Source: Lentisphaeria bacterium (GTDB taxonomy: Bacteria > Verrucomicrobiota > Lentisphaeria > Victivallales > Victivallaceae). From it: DNA of 64,000 bases. The translations under genes were made by a program, and so were the position numbers. The notes below the pieces were generated by a model. The model did not search any database. It saw only the letters and a program-made list of their open reading frames with translations, and was not told where the DNA came from. The stretch lies in assembly GCA_022009855.1 (NCBI GenBank), contig CP091727.1, positions 2,790,001 through 2,854,000 on the forward strand, in the 5' to 3' direction. Positions 36,250 through 46,980 of the stretch are shown here, piece by piece (position 1 is the stretch's first letter; each line of letters starts with the position of its first letter).

Positions 36250-38367
36250 ATGAGATCTGTTGAGTCTGTCTGTCTTGAACTGGATTCCCGGGGAATTGTC
36301 CAATCTCTGCGGTTCGGCGGTGTGGAGTTTGCTGCGCCGGCCGCCGGCAAGGGAGACTCTGTTTGTCTGCCGGTTGCGCGACTTCGTCGGCAATCCGCTG
36401 CAGCTGGAGGCGCGGGATTTCTCCGCCGTGCAGCATCGGAAAGACGCCGGGAACTTCTCCCTGGTCTTTTCCGACTGCGCCGCTCTGCCCGGTACCGAGG
36501 TCGAGATCGAAGCCCGGTGCGACGGAGCGGAGATCCGCTGGCGGATCGCCGTTTCGCCCGGCCGAGAGGATTTCAAGGTGGAGTGGATCGATTTCCCCGG
36601 ATTCGCCTGCGTCGTTTCTCCGACGGGAACTACCTGCTCCCGTTCGCGGAGGGACGCTGGTTCGTGATCTGGAGGAACGGGAGCGTTCCGCCTCCTTCCG
36701 CTGTGAAGAAGCGGACTACCCGCTGACCGGAGTCAGCGGTTTCTATCCCGGCCCGGCGGCGATGCAGTTCGAGGCGTTCTATACCGGGGATGCTGGGTTG
36801 TGTTTCCTCTGCCGCGATCCGGAGCATGGGCCGAAGAGCATCGATTTTCGTCCGGATGGGGAGGCGGCGCTGCCGTTGCTGCAGCATTTTACCGGTGGAT
36901 CGGGTGCAGTGTCGTATGAGGTCGCCGTCATCGGCTTTCGGGGGGACTGGCAGGAGGCGGCGGCGCTCTACCGTGAATGGATGGAGCACGAGGATCCGAT
37001 GCTGCCTGTGACGCTGGAGACACGGATGCCACGGCTGCTGCTGGAGGCGCCGGTTCTGCTGATCTACCCGGTCAAGGGTTGCGGGCTGGATCACGGGGGG
37101 CTCATCCCCAATGAATACTATCCCTATTCGGCGGCGCTTCCGGTGGTCGCCCGGTATCGCGAACGGTGGAACTGCCGGATTCTGACGTTGCTGATGCACT
37201 GGGAGGGAACCGCACCTTGGGCGCCGCCGTACATCTGGCCGCCGAGCGGCGGGGAGGAGCCGCTGGCGGAATTTCTCGAAGCGATGCATGAAACCGGCGA
37301 CGCGGTTGGGCTCTACGGCTCCGGAATCGGCTGGACGCAGAAAAGCATGATCGATCCGGCGTATGACCGGACGTCGCAGTTCGCAGAAGAACATCTCGAG
37401 AAGGAGATCTGCATCGGTCCGCGCGGGGAGGCGTTTTCCCGGGTCTGCAACGGTCCGAGGGGGCAGCGCATCGGCTATGACCTCTGTCCGAACCGGCGTT
37501 TTACGCAGGATACCGTGGCGCATGAGATCGCTTCCGCCGCACGGCTCGGAGTGGACTATCTGCAGTATTTCGACCAAAATCAGGGGTGTAGCGCTCCGTT
37601 CTGCTACTCGAGACGGCACGGGCACCCCGACCTGCCCGGCGCGTGGCATACCGCATCCATGAGGGAGCTGCTGGCGGAAGCGGAGAATGTTGCCGGTGAG
37701 ACGCTGCTCGGATGCGAAAATGCGGCCGCGCAGCCCTACCTGGGCGTCTGCCGTCTGAACGATCTGCGCAGCCATCTGGCGTGGGGGGGGGGGCGTGCCG
37801 GTGCCGCTCTATCCGTATCTGTTCCACGAGTATACGGCGGGATTTTCCGGGAACGGTGTCTGCCTGAACGAGTGGGTCGATCTGGAACGTACGCCGTTCT
37901 TCCTGCAATGGGAACTGGCGTGGAACTTCGCCTTCGGCAATCTGCTTTCCGTGGTTTTGAAGAACGGCGGAAAGATTCACTGGCACTGGAATCTTTCCTG
38001 GAGCGACCCGGAACCTGCCCAGGAGCCGCTGGTGGAATTGATCGCCAATCTGATGCGCCTCCGGCGCGGCCGGGCGGCGGACTACCTGCGCTGCGGGCGG
38101 ATGGAAAAAGCGCCGCGCCTCTCCTGCGGCACCCGGCGGATCTATCTGAAGAACCGGCCGCCGGTGGAAACTCCCGCGGTGATTGCCTCCGCCTGGAGTT
38201 GTGGAGAAAGAGGGGCGATTCTCCTGGTCAACTTCGGGGAACAGCCCGAACCCTGCCGGATCGATCCGGCAGAGGCACGGCCCGGGTTCCGCCTCCCGCC
38301 GGAAAAGGCAACCGTAATTACCGTGCCGCCTCTGGATGCTCTGCTTCTGGAGTGGCCCGCGAAATGA
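36250..38367 (+). CDS. Cytoplasmic glycoside-hydrolase-like protein, tentatively DUF6259
   Basis: About 705 residues after repair, without signal peptide. The N-terminal about 220 residues are beta-rich. The middle is a likely TIM barrel with LLMHWEGTAPWAPPY, YGSGIGWTQKSMIDP, YDLCPNRRF and LGVDYLQYFDQNQG, where acidic residues at strand ends are candidate catalytic groups. The C-terminus (AVIASAWSCGERGAILLVNFG, ending in LLLEWPAK) is a beta-sandwich. These blocks recall DUF6259, but I cannot verify this. GGGAG precedes ATG 36250. Indels near 36348, 36610, 36652 and in the 11-G run at 37783 sum to zero. Lack of export suggests it processes imported oligosaccharides. Confidence 0.68.
37783..37793 (+). 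repeat. Run of 11 G residues inside the DUF6259-like gene
   Basis: The longest homopolymer in the window. The frame to its right is one base off from that to its left, so the true length is probably one or more bases shorter, or variable. Confidence 0.9.
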
Positions 38368-38465
38368 ATGTTGAAGTCCGTGCCGGGCGCCGACGGCCGT
38401 GGCGTCCGGCGAAAGGACTGGTGAGGAACAATGAAAGATCGATTCAAAAAGAAAGGATAGTCGGC

Positions 38466-40048
38466 ATGAGACTCTATCTTCTGCCTGCCCTGCTGTTGCT
38501 GTGCGGCGTGGCAGCGGCGCAAAATCCGGTGATCTCCCTCAGACCGTCGGATCTGGTGCTGGGGAAGGATGCCGTGTATCGCCGCGGCATCTATACCGTT
38601 ACGGTCCCGAAACACCCCAATCCGCCCAACGGCACCCGGGGGTGGTACTGAAACTCGATCCGAAGAAAGTTGCAGGGAAAGCGATCCGCTACCGGGCGGA
38701 AATGCGCTGGCGGGGGAATCGGTTCGGATACCTCCGGCAGTCATATCGGCGGCAAGATTCTCGGCACCCATCACAACACCGCCGGAGTCGGCAGCTGGAC
38801 CGCCTCTCTCCTCCCTGCTCGGAACGGAACAGGAATGGCAGGAGGTCTCCTATTTCTGCCAGTATCCCCGGGCGTTGAAGAGTGCCTCCATCACCTTCGG
38901 AATCCAGCAGGGGTGGGGGGGTGCTGGAGTTCCGCAACCCCACGATGGAGATTCTGCCTGCGACGAAGCCGTTTCCGGTGCCTGCGGACTTCGTCTGTGA
39001 ATATTCGCCGGCAGTGAAGGAACTTGCCGGGCGACGCGGCGTCATGAGTCCGATTCCGGAGAAGATCACGGTTCAGGATATTCATGATCTGGGCGGCTGG
39101 GGGCCAATCTGCTGCGTTATCAGATCGTCGGCGGACTCCGCAACAACGGCCGCGACATCGCGGAATACGAGAGATGGATCGATCGCGCCCTCGACAAGCT
39201 CGATACGCTGATGCCCGCATTGCGGGAACATGACATCCGCGTCATCATCGACATGCATTTCCCGCCCGGGGGGCGTTATTCGCGCGGCGGCGTGCTGGGC
39301 ACTGCCGGCGCCGAAGCCGCCGACGCCTTCGGCAACAAGGCGCGCTTCCTGATGATGGAGGAACCGGAGTACCGGCAGGCGTTTCTCGATACCTGGAAAC
39401 GGATTGCCGCCCGTTACAAGGATAATCCGGTTATCTACGGATACGATCTGGTGAACGAGCCGGATCAGCGCGGTCCGGCGAAGTTTGACTACTGGACGCT
39501 CCAGTTCGACGCGGCGAAAGCCATTCGGGCGATCGATCCGGAAACGCCGATCATCGTCGAGAGCAACAACTGGTGCAGTCCGCTCACCTACGATGAATTT
39601 TCGCCGATGCCTCTGAAAAACATCATCTATCAGATCCATATGTACCATCCCGGTCCCTACACCCATCAGGGGGTGGGCGACAAGAGTTACATCGCCGAAT
39701 ATCCCCGGCGGGTGCTTCCCCTGACGACATCGAAGGAGGATCTGCGGCGCACTCTGCAGCCGGCCATCGACTTCCAGAAGAAATACAAGGCCAGAATGTT
39801 TGTGGGGGAGTTTTCCGTTACCGCCTGGGCGCCCGGTGCCGCGGAATATCTCCGGCGACTCATCGAACTCTTCGAAGAGTACCACTGGGACTGGACCTAC
39901 CACGCCTTCCGCGAATGGGAAGGGTGGAGCGTGGAACATGCCGGTGCTCCCCGGAAAACTGCGTCCCTCCGCCGACAACGATCGCAAGCGCGTGCTGCTG
40001 GAATACTTCAGGCGCAATCAGAAAGGCAACGAGGAAGGGAGGAGATGA
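38466..40048 (+). CDS. Secreted GH5-like glycoside hydrolase (copy 2)
   Basis: About 526 residues after repair. The signal peptide is MRLYLLPALLLLCGVAAAQ. An N-terminal beta-sandwich precedes the GH5 barrel with RVIIDMHFPPGG, the acid/base in GYDLVNEPDQ, IIYQIHMYHPGPYTHQ, the nucleophile in RMFVGEFS, and DWTYHAFREWEGWSVEH. Similarity to the gene at 29460 runs the whole length of the barrel, indicating duplication. Indels near 38650, 38714, 38800, 38922, 39099 and 39953 (net +2). The stop overlaps the start region of the pseudopilin. It belongs to the AraC-headed cassette. Confidence 0.87.
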
Positions 40049-40050
40049 AA

Positions 40051-40851
40051 ATGGAAAAGAAGAAGATTTTTACTTTAATCGAACTCCTGATCGTAATCGC
40101 GATCATCGCAATTCTGGCGGCAATGCTGCTGCCTGCTCTGAACAAGGCACGTACCCGGGCAAAGGCGATCAGCTGTGTGAACAACCTGAAGCAGGTGGGC
40201 ATGGCGGCCGCAGGATATGCGTCGAACTACAACGACTTCATTCTGCCCTGCGGTTTCTGGCATATGGGACGGGAACAATCCTACTACTGGAACGTCTACT
40301 GCTACCGTAACCGGCTGCTGACGCCGCGCACGATGACCTGCCCGGAGAAGCCTTACATGCCGGGCAACCGCTATCTCGATCTTTTCTACAATAACGGTGT
40401 TTCCATCGACGACAATGTCGGTACTCCAAACACCAGCTGGGCCGCGTTCGGATACGGGGTCAACAAGAATGCTGGCGGGGTGCTTTCCGCCGCTGATCAG
40501 CCGGTGAAGTTGTCCCGTGTTCCCAAAGCTTCCCGGAAAATCTATGGAGGGGACTGTTTCCGCTCCGACAATCTCCAACCGAGCGTCTCGATGCGCTCTT
40601 CGACGCCGAGCGCCACCTGGGACGGTGCCCTTACGCCGATTCACGGAACCAGCTGCAATGTCCTCTTTGTGGATGGGCATGTCTACGCCGTGCCCGGCAG
40701 GAGTTCACCGGCGATCTACGCGCACAAACTCATTTCCACGGAGAACGCCGACGACAATCCCCTGGGAACTTGTCCCGTGATATTTACAAATGGAGAGGGG
40801 CGTATTATATTATGGGAACCTCTATCAATGCTTTTTTGGCAGAAATTTTAG
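40051..40851 (+). CDS. Pseudopilin-like protein with H-X9-DG motif (cassette 2)
   Basis: 266 residues. The short leader MEKKKI precedes the cleavage point before Phe7 of FTLIELLIVIAIIAIL. The C-terminal HGTSCNVLFVDGHV fits H-X9-DG. The body has NNLKQVGMAAAGYASNYND, a conserved stretch also seen in the other two pseudopilins of the window. I chose ATG 40051 because GGGAGGAG lies 6 to 7 bases upstream; an ATG at 40045 is too close to it and overlaps the GH5 stop. The last about 30 residues are odd and could reflect a frame error near the 3' end. Function is unknown. Confidence 0.86.
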   Translation: MEKKKIFTLIELLIVIAIIAILAAMLLPALNKARTRAKAISCVNNLKQVGMAAAGYASNYNDFILPCGFWHMGREQSYYWNVYCYRNRLLTPRTMTCPEKPYMPGNRYLDLFYNNGVSIDDNVGTPNTSWAAFGYGVNKNAGGVLSAADQPVKLSRVPKASRKIYGGDCFRSDNLQPSVSMRSSTPSATWDGALTPIHGTSCNVLFVDGHVYAVPGRSSPAIYAHKLISTENADDNPLGTCPVIFTNGEGRIILWEPLSMLFWQKF

Positions 40852-40872
40852 AAGACAGGAGAATTTGTCAGA

Positions 40873-42072
40873 ATGGAAAAAAATCATACGGATCCTAATC
40901 AGTTCCGCGGCACAGACAGTGAAAAGATTGAACAGGCAATCGCCAGCGCCTCCGGAGGAGCCGGTATTGTACATATTCCCCCACGTCGTCCGGATGAGAC
41001 ATCTTCCCGTGATTTCTGGCTGCTTGACCGAGCGATCCTGGTTCCAGCCAATCTCACACTGCTGCTGGAAAACTGCCGGATCAAGCTGGCGGATTCCGCC
41101 CGGGACAACCTGATCCGCAGTGCCAACTGCGGTCTGGGTATCCGGGAAATCTCCCCATCTCCAATCTCCGCATCATCGGAGCTGGGGACGCACGCCTTGA
41201 GGGGGCGGATCATCCCCGAGCCACCGGAGATGCCGCCAAGACTCTCGGCGTTCGAACCTTCGGCACCGACTCCGACAGACCGGGGAGAAAATCCCCGCGG
41301 GGACTGGCGCAACATCGGCATTCTGCTGGCAAAAGTACAAAACTTTACGATTTCCGGTATAACGATACGAGATTCCCACAGTTGGGCGATGTCGCTGGAG
41401 TATTGTTCTGACGGAGTGATCCGCGATATGACGTTTCACTCTCGCGGTTGGAAATGGATCGACGGAAAAAAAGAGCCGCTGCTGAATCAGGACGGCCTCG
41501 ATCTCCGGCGTGGATGCCGCAGAATTCTGGTGGAAAACATTTCCGGAGCCACCGGAGATGATCTGCTGGCAATGACCGCAATCCGAAGCGATGCTGCTCC
41601 GGAAGTCCCGGGAAGCGAAGTAACTTCGACGGAGAAAAATGAACGGGACAACGATCTTTGCCATATTATAATCCGGAATGTGATCGGGCACTCAGCCGGC
41701 GGTCATCAGATCGTGCGCTTTCTGAATGCCTCCGGGATCCGCATCCATCACGTTCTCCTGGATGGAGTGATCGACAACTCTCCGGAGAATTGCAGAAACA
41801 ATGCCGCCGTCCGCATCGGCGACCGGGTTGCAGCCTGGGGCGGCATCGCACCGCTGGGAGATACAGCCTTTCTACAGATCCGCAACATCCAATCCCATGC
41901 ACATCGGGCGATTGCAATTGTCGGTTCCCTAGCGGATTCCATTATCGACGGCGTCATCAACGAGAATCCGGAAACTCCGCCCGTTTATTATGAATCCGGG
42001 CAGGAATATACCCGTAATCTGGTCTTGACCAATCTGCTGACGGTCCCGGTTGACGATGAAGCGTCTGAATAG
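40873..42072 (+). CDS. Right-handed beta-helix enzyme, GH28-like
   Basis: 399 residues with no signal peptide. The N-terminal FRGTDSEKIEQAIASASGGAGIVHIP block is shared by pectate-lyase-like and polygalacturonase-like proteins. GH28-like catalytic marks are visible in order: NQDGLDLRRG (Asn-x-Asp), TGDDLLAM (the Asp pair), SAGGHQ (Gly-His) and a late AAVRIGD. Beta-helix coils with Ile and Asn ladders surround them. Two compensating indels, near 41160 and 41283, put about 40 residues out of frame. It is in the cytoplasm unless exported by another route, so it may act on oligogalacturonide-like fragments after import. The next gene is an esterase. Confidence 0.75.
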   Translation: MEKNHTDPNQFRGTDSEKIEQAIASASGGAGIVHIPPRRPDETSSRDFWLLDRAILVPANLTLLLENCRIKLADSARDNLIRSANCGLGIREISPSPISASSELGTHALRGRIIPEPPEMPPRLSAFEPSAPTPTDRGENPRGDWRNIGILLAKVQNFTISGITIRDSHSWAMSLEYCSDGVIRDMTFHSRGWKWIDGKKEPLLNQDGLDLRRGCRRILVENISGATGDDLLAMTAIRSDAAPEVPGSEVTSTEKNERDNDLCHIIIRNVIGHSAGGHQIVRFLNASGIRIHHVLLDGVIDNSPENCRNNAAVRIGDRVAAWGGIAPLGDTAFLQIRNIQSHAHRAIAIVGSLADSIIDGVINENPETPPVYYESGQEYTRNLVLTNLLTVPVDDEASE

Positions 42073-42310
42073 AGACAAAAAAATATCTTGCAAAACAAAC
42101 AGATCCGCCTTTTCAGTCTGTTGCCGCAGTAACGGCATTCCGCGGCAATCGGTTCAAACAGGATGTCGCCCGGCATTCTCCAGCGGCACCATCCATAGAG
42201 AGAAAATCCGCTTTCCCGGAATTCCGCCAGCGGCAGGGGCGAAATCTTCATCGTCGCGTGCTATAATAAGAAATGACACGAAACGAAGGTGTATGCCCAG
42301 AGAGGAAACG

Positions 42311-43518
42311 ATGCTGAGTTACGAGAAAAATTTTTCTCCCCGCCGGTCCGACGGCCGGTTTGTTTCGACGATGGCCGCTCACATGGAGTTTCTGCGGCGA
42401 CTGAAACCGGAACTGGCGCTGCCGGAGGAACTGACCCGGGAAAGTTTCGTCTGCTACCAGGACCGGGTGAAGGAGAAGCTTCGCGAGCTTCTGGGAATGC
42501 CGGAGTTCACGCCGCAGCCGCCGCCGGTTCGGCTTTGGCGGAAGGAACGCGACGGTTACCGGCTCGAAAAGTGGGAGTTCTATCCGGACGACTACGCGGC
42601 GGTTCCCTTTCTGGCGCTGATCCCGGAAGGGGCGTCCGCGGCGCATCCGGTTCCCGGCGTGCTTTGCCTGCCCGGTTCGAATCACAGCAAGGAGTCGCTC
42701 GCCGGGGAGCCGCAGCCGCCGCATCCGGAGTGGCCGCAGAACCGTTTCCCGGAACGGAACGCGCAGGCATTGCACATGGTGCGGAACGGCATGGCCGCCT
42801 TTGCATTCGACAATCCCGCCATCGGGGAGTGTGCCCTGCATGCCGCGCCGGAATTCGGAGAACTGCAGGGGATGACCCGCGTTCAGATGTGCCACGGCCT
42901 TCTCGATTCCGGAACCTGCTACGTCGGGCTGGCAACTTTTCAGAAGCTCTGCTTTCTGGAGCATCTGGAGCGGTTTGACTTCGTCGATCCGGAACGGATC
43001 GCCATCTCCTCGCATTCCCTCGGAACCGAGACCGCCATCGCCACCGGGCTGCTTTTGCAACAGGATCAAGGCGATAGTCTTCAACGACTTTCTTCATGAT
43101 GACCGCCGCCGTTACGTCAGTGTGACCGAGGAGCCGGAGCGGGAGATGATCCAGGATATCGGCAACTGGCACATCATCCCCGGCAAAATGCGTTACTTCG
43201 CCTTTCAGGATCTCTGTGCGGCTTTCGCCCCGCGGTACCTTGCACTGACGGAAGGGGGGGGCGGAGGAGTTTCTCTCGGTCGTCGAGCGGGCCTACCGGG
43301 TGTGCGGCGCTTCAGATCATCTGCAGATCACCTTCTATCCGGCCTACGCGGATCCGGCGACCCGGACCATGCATGAACCGGTGCCGCTCTTCGGGCTTTC
43401 CAAAGCGGACTATTACACGAAATACAGCTATGTCGTGGTGCCGGATCACTCCTTCCGGGCGGAACCGGCGCTGAAGCTGCTGAAGCGCTGTTTCGGTCTG
43501 GAGCAGAGCCGTGCATGA
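42311..43518 (+). CDS. Alpha/beta hydrolase, dienelactone-hydrolase-like esterase
   Basis: About 401 residues after repair. It shows LALIPEGASAAHPVPGVLCLPGSNHS, a cap segment, and the nucleophile elbow as ISSHSLGTETAIAT (Gly replaced by Ser before the catalytic serine). The late VPDHSFRAEPALKLL block supplies the His. It has no signal peptide. An extra T near 43057 and an extra G in the 8-G run at 43254-43261 break the frame. GAGGAAAC before ATG 42311 sets the start; a TATAAT at 42262 has no good -35 partner. As the last gene of the second cassette it probably deacylates sugars. Related to the longer protein at 13923. Confidence 0.8.
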
Positions 43519-43587
43519 AACCTTTTTTCCGCACGGCCGAAGCCCGGGGCGGCGTCTGCGAGATCGCCCAAAGCCTGCGGGGCGGGG

Positions 43588-43618
43588 AGTACAGTTCCGC
43601 AGGAAACTGTACTTTTTC
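43588..43618 (+). terminator. Intrinsic terminator closing the second glycan cassette
   Basis: A perfect 9-bp stem (AGTACAGTT at 43588-43596 with AACTGTACT at 43605-43613) is followed directly by a T tract. Confidence 0.88.
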
Positions 43619-43674
43619 TCATTCTTTCCTCTTCCGACTTCGTCGCAATCCGGGGAGCGGTGACGATTCCGGAT

Positions 43675-43702
43675 TTGACAATCTGCTTTTTCAAGCTATT
43701 TT
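43675..43702 (+). promoter_or_regulatory. Predicted promoter for the HsdR-N protein gene
   Basis: A consensus TTGACA (43675-43680) and TATTTT (43697-43702) are spaced by 16 bases. Confidence 0.55.
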
Positions 43703-43795
43703 AAGCTGTTGATAAATGCGGGACAACATCGACGACGGCGAACTTGACCGCGTGCGACGGGCCGGTGATTTCCGGAAAAACAGGGAGGGATTCAG

Positions 43796-44874
43796 ATGAA
43801 AGAGGCTCTGAAGAGCTTGGCGGAACGGATCGAAAAAATTTTGACCGCATCGAGACGGAAGAGGCGACGAAAAACGCCTTCATCATGCCTTTCATCCAGA
43901 TGCTGGGGTACGATGTATTTGATCCTACGGAAGTGATTCCCGAGTTCACTGCCGATTTCGGTATCAAGAAAGGCGAAAAGGTGGATTATGCGATTTGCCA
44001 CGAAGGGAGTCCCGCAATCCTGATCGAATGCAAATCCTGCCGTTCCGATCTTCGGCTCGACAATGAGAGTCAGTTGTTCCGCTACTTTCACACCACCAAA
44101 GCGAGTTTTGGAGTCCTCACCAACGGAATCGTCTACAAGTTCTTCACCGATCTGGAAGCTCCCAATATCATGGATTCCAAGCCGTTTCTGGAAATCAACC
44201 TCCTTGAAGTGGACAAAATCGATCTCAATGAACTGGTGAAATTCACGAAAGCCGACTTCGACGAGAAGAGCATCCGGGATCGCGCCGATGTGCTCAAGTG
44301 TGCGACGGCTGTGCGCAATGTCCTGATGGAGGAGCTGTCCAATCCTTCCGAGGATTTTGTCCGGCTGGTGTTCAAGAAGATGGATTGCGGCGGCAGCATG
44401 TTTACGGAAAAGGTCCGGGCAAAAATTACTCCGCTGGTGAAATCCGCCATCGAGACCGTGATCAATGACAAGGTCAAGTCTCACCTCAACAACGCCCTGA
44501 ACACCACCGAGGCCAAGTCCGAGGAGATCGCGGCGGCCACTGCGCAGTCGGGGAACGAGACGGCGCAGGAGGTCGTCACCACACAGGATGAAATCGATGC
44601 TCACAACATCATCCGGGCGATTCTCTGCTGCGATATTCCGGTGGAGGAGATCGCCATGCGGGACGCCAAAACCTATTGCGCGATTCTCTACCAGGACAAT
44701 AACCGCAAACCGATCTGCCGGCTTTTCTTCAACAATCCTGATCGCAAATCCGTCATGTTTTTCGACGACGAGGGGGAGGAAAGAGTTTTCATTCAGTCGC
44801 CGGCGGATTTGTATTCCTACGCCGACCGCCTGAAACGCACGCTGAAAAAGTATTGCGACCCCAGGCACGTCTGA
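43796..44874 (+). CDS. Orphan type I restriction HsdR N-terminal-like nuclease
   Basis: About 359 residues. The first half matches the HsdR N-terminal domain: TKNAFIMPFIQMLGYDVFDP, EFTADFG, and the PD-(D/E)xK core KVDYAICHEGSPAILIECK, with Asp and Glu-x-Lys in place, then FGVLTNG. The second half is helical with TAQSGNETAQEV, then a domain with YCAILYQDNNRKPICRLFF. Helicase motor motifs are absent, and no hsdM or hsdS gene is nearby. One A is missing near 43838; repair joins MKEALKSLAERIEK to NFDRIETEEATK. GGGAGG precedes ATG 43796. Such stand-alone proteins are common and unassigned; a role in phage defence or nucleic-acid metabolism is possible. Confidence 0.84.
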
Positions 44875-44951
44875 CGGCGGCGGTCTTCGGCAGATCCGGC
44901 GGGGGACATCCCGGCAAATTCCTTGAAAAATCTCTGACGAGGAGGTACAGT

Positions 44952-46713
44952 ATGACACCACCTCCCGGCTGTGCTGTGGAACGTGCCACTCTCAAACTGT
45001 CAGGAAAGAACGTTTACATGTCGATACTGGAGCAATTCAATCCGGGGCGCGTTCCGGCGGAACGCCTCCTCCGCCGCGGCTCCCGCAGCTGCTATGCAAT
45101 CATGCACTTCGGACTCAACACCTTCTCCGGAAAGGAGTGGGGGTACGGCGATGAGGATCCCGCCATCTTCACCCCCGCCGCCTTCGACGCCGAACAGATC
45201 GTCCGCGCCTGCCGGGACGGCGGGCTTTCCGGCATCATCCTGGTCTGCAAGCATCACGACGGTTTCTGCCTCTGGCCGACGAAGACCACGCCGTACAACA
45301 TCACCCGTTCGCCGTTCCGCGGCGGGCGGGGGATCTGGTCCGCGAGGTCGCCGACGCCTGCCGCAAGTACGGTCTGGAGATGGGATTTTATGTCTCCCCC
45401 TGGGATAGAAATCACCCGGATTACGGCACCCCCGCCTATCTCAAGGTCTATCAGGCGCAGCTGCGTGAAATCTATTCCGGATACGGCCCCGCGTTCGAAG
45501 CGTGGTTTGACGGCGCCAACGGCGGAGACGGTTTCTACGGCGGTGCCCGGGAAACCCGCCGGATCGACGCTTCCACCTACTACGACTGGGGCAGCACCTG
45601 GAAGATTGTGCGCGATCTCCAGCCGGATGCGGTGATCTTCAGCGACATCGGGCCGGATGTCCGCTGGCCCGGCAATGAGAACGGCCTGGCCGGAAAGGAG
45701 GCGTTCGGTTCCTACACGCCCCATGCCCCCGTCGCCGGGCGGGAGCCGGCTCCCGGATTCGCCTGCTGCGCGGAAGGGGAGAACGGGCATGCGGACGGGC
45801 GTTTCTTCATTCCGCCGGAGTGCGACGTGCCGCTGCGGCCGGGTTGGTTTTACCATCCGGAAGAGGATGAACTGCTCCGTTCGGTTCCGGCTCTTGCGAA
45901 AAATCTACCTGCGTTCGGTCGGATGCGGCGGGTTCCTGAATCTGGGGATCGCTCCCGACCGGCGCGGCGTTCTGCATGAAAATGATGTCCGCCGCCTGCG
46001 GGAGTTCCGCGAAATGGTCGAAGCGTTGAACGGCGAAGATGTCGTTTCCACGGCGCTTTCCCTTTCCGCCGGAGAGGAGGCCGTGGTGGAGTTTGGTGCA
46101 AAGCGGGCCTTCAATCTGATCGACATGGCCGAGGATCTCTCCGCCGGGGGAGTCCGTCACCGGATACACGATCGAGGTGCGGATCGGCGGCGTCTGGCGG
46201 GAGATTGTTTCCGGGAAGGCGGTCGGACTGCGCCGGATGAAGCTGCTGCCGGAGATCGCCGGAGATGCGCTGCGGTTCCGGTTGACCTCCGCCGTTACCG
46301 GTGCCGCGCGGCTGACGCTCGCCTGTCGGCCGGTCCCGGCGGAATTGCTGAACCCCGAGCGGAAGGGGCCGGCCTGCCGGACCGGGAGAATTACCTCGAA
46401 CTGCCCCCGGGGAGAAACGGGGGATGGCGCTGGAGTGGCTCTTCGCGCAGCCGATCTTTTCGCATGGATTTCTCTATACGCCGGTTCCCGGCCGATGGGC
46501 CGGCACGCCGGACAAATACCGGTTTGAACTGTTGATCGACGGGCAATGGCGGACTGTTGCGGAAGGGAGTTCGCCAATTTGCGGGCGAATCCGATTCCGC
46601 AGCGGGTGTTGTTTGCGAAGTGCGCTGCCTCCGGCTGCCGTCTGACCGCGACCCGTTGCCTGGAACCAGGGGATGAGCCGGTCTGCGGCGCATTCGGTCT
46701 GCTGATCGACTGA
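44952..46713 (+). CDS. Alpha-L-fucosidase, GH29, cytoplasmic
   Basis: About 587 residues from ATG 44952, or 565 from ATG 45018. The earlier start has a strong GGAGG 6 bases away. GH29 marks are clear: HFGLNTFSGKEWG, KHHDGFCLWPT with the paired histidines, FYVSPWDRN, and the nucleophile Asp in AWFDGANGGDGF. After repair the C-terminal beta-sandwich is present (YLRSVGCGGFLNLGIAPDR, then discoidin-like strands). There is no signal peptide. It hydrolyses terminal alpha-fucose from glycans. Six indels disrupt it, near 45332, 45893, 46149, 46378, 46425 and 46567. It is not linked to a pseudopilin and follows the HsdR-like gene. Confidence 0.9.
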
Positions 46714-46864
46714 ACTGCCGTCATTCCATTTCCGCGGTTCTGAAATCCTGCCGGAGCGAATCGATCGCTCCTTTCCGGCCGGGAGCACCGCCGGTGTGCT
46801 CCGCAATACTCCACTTCATCGAAAAAAAAGCGGGGCCGCTGTTTTTTTGATATAGGATTTAAGC

Positions 46865-46876
46865 ATATCATGATAT
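46865..46876. promoter_or_regulatory. Perfect 12-bp palindrome in an AT-rich leader
   Basis: ATATCATGATAT lies in the AT-rich gap between the fucosidase and lipoprotein genes. It is a candidate operator or promoter element, with no partner protein identified. Confidence 0.3.
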
Positions 46877-46980
46877 AAGAAATAAGTATTTGCTATTTTA
46901 AAAAATCGTTTACATTGAGAAGTGACGAGCTGATCGCTTTTGAGCCGCAGGAGAATGAAGTCATGCGGGAGGCATTGGAG

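Noticed and set aside
43254..43261. 8-G tract as a phase-variation switch
   Set aside because: A one-base excess fully explains the frame break, like dozens of shorter tracts; not enough on its own.
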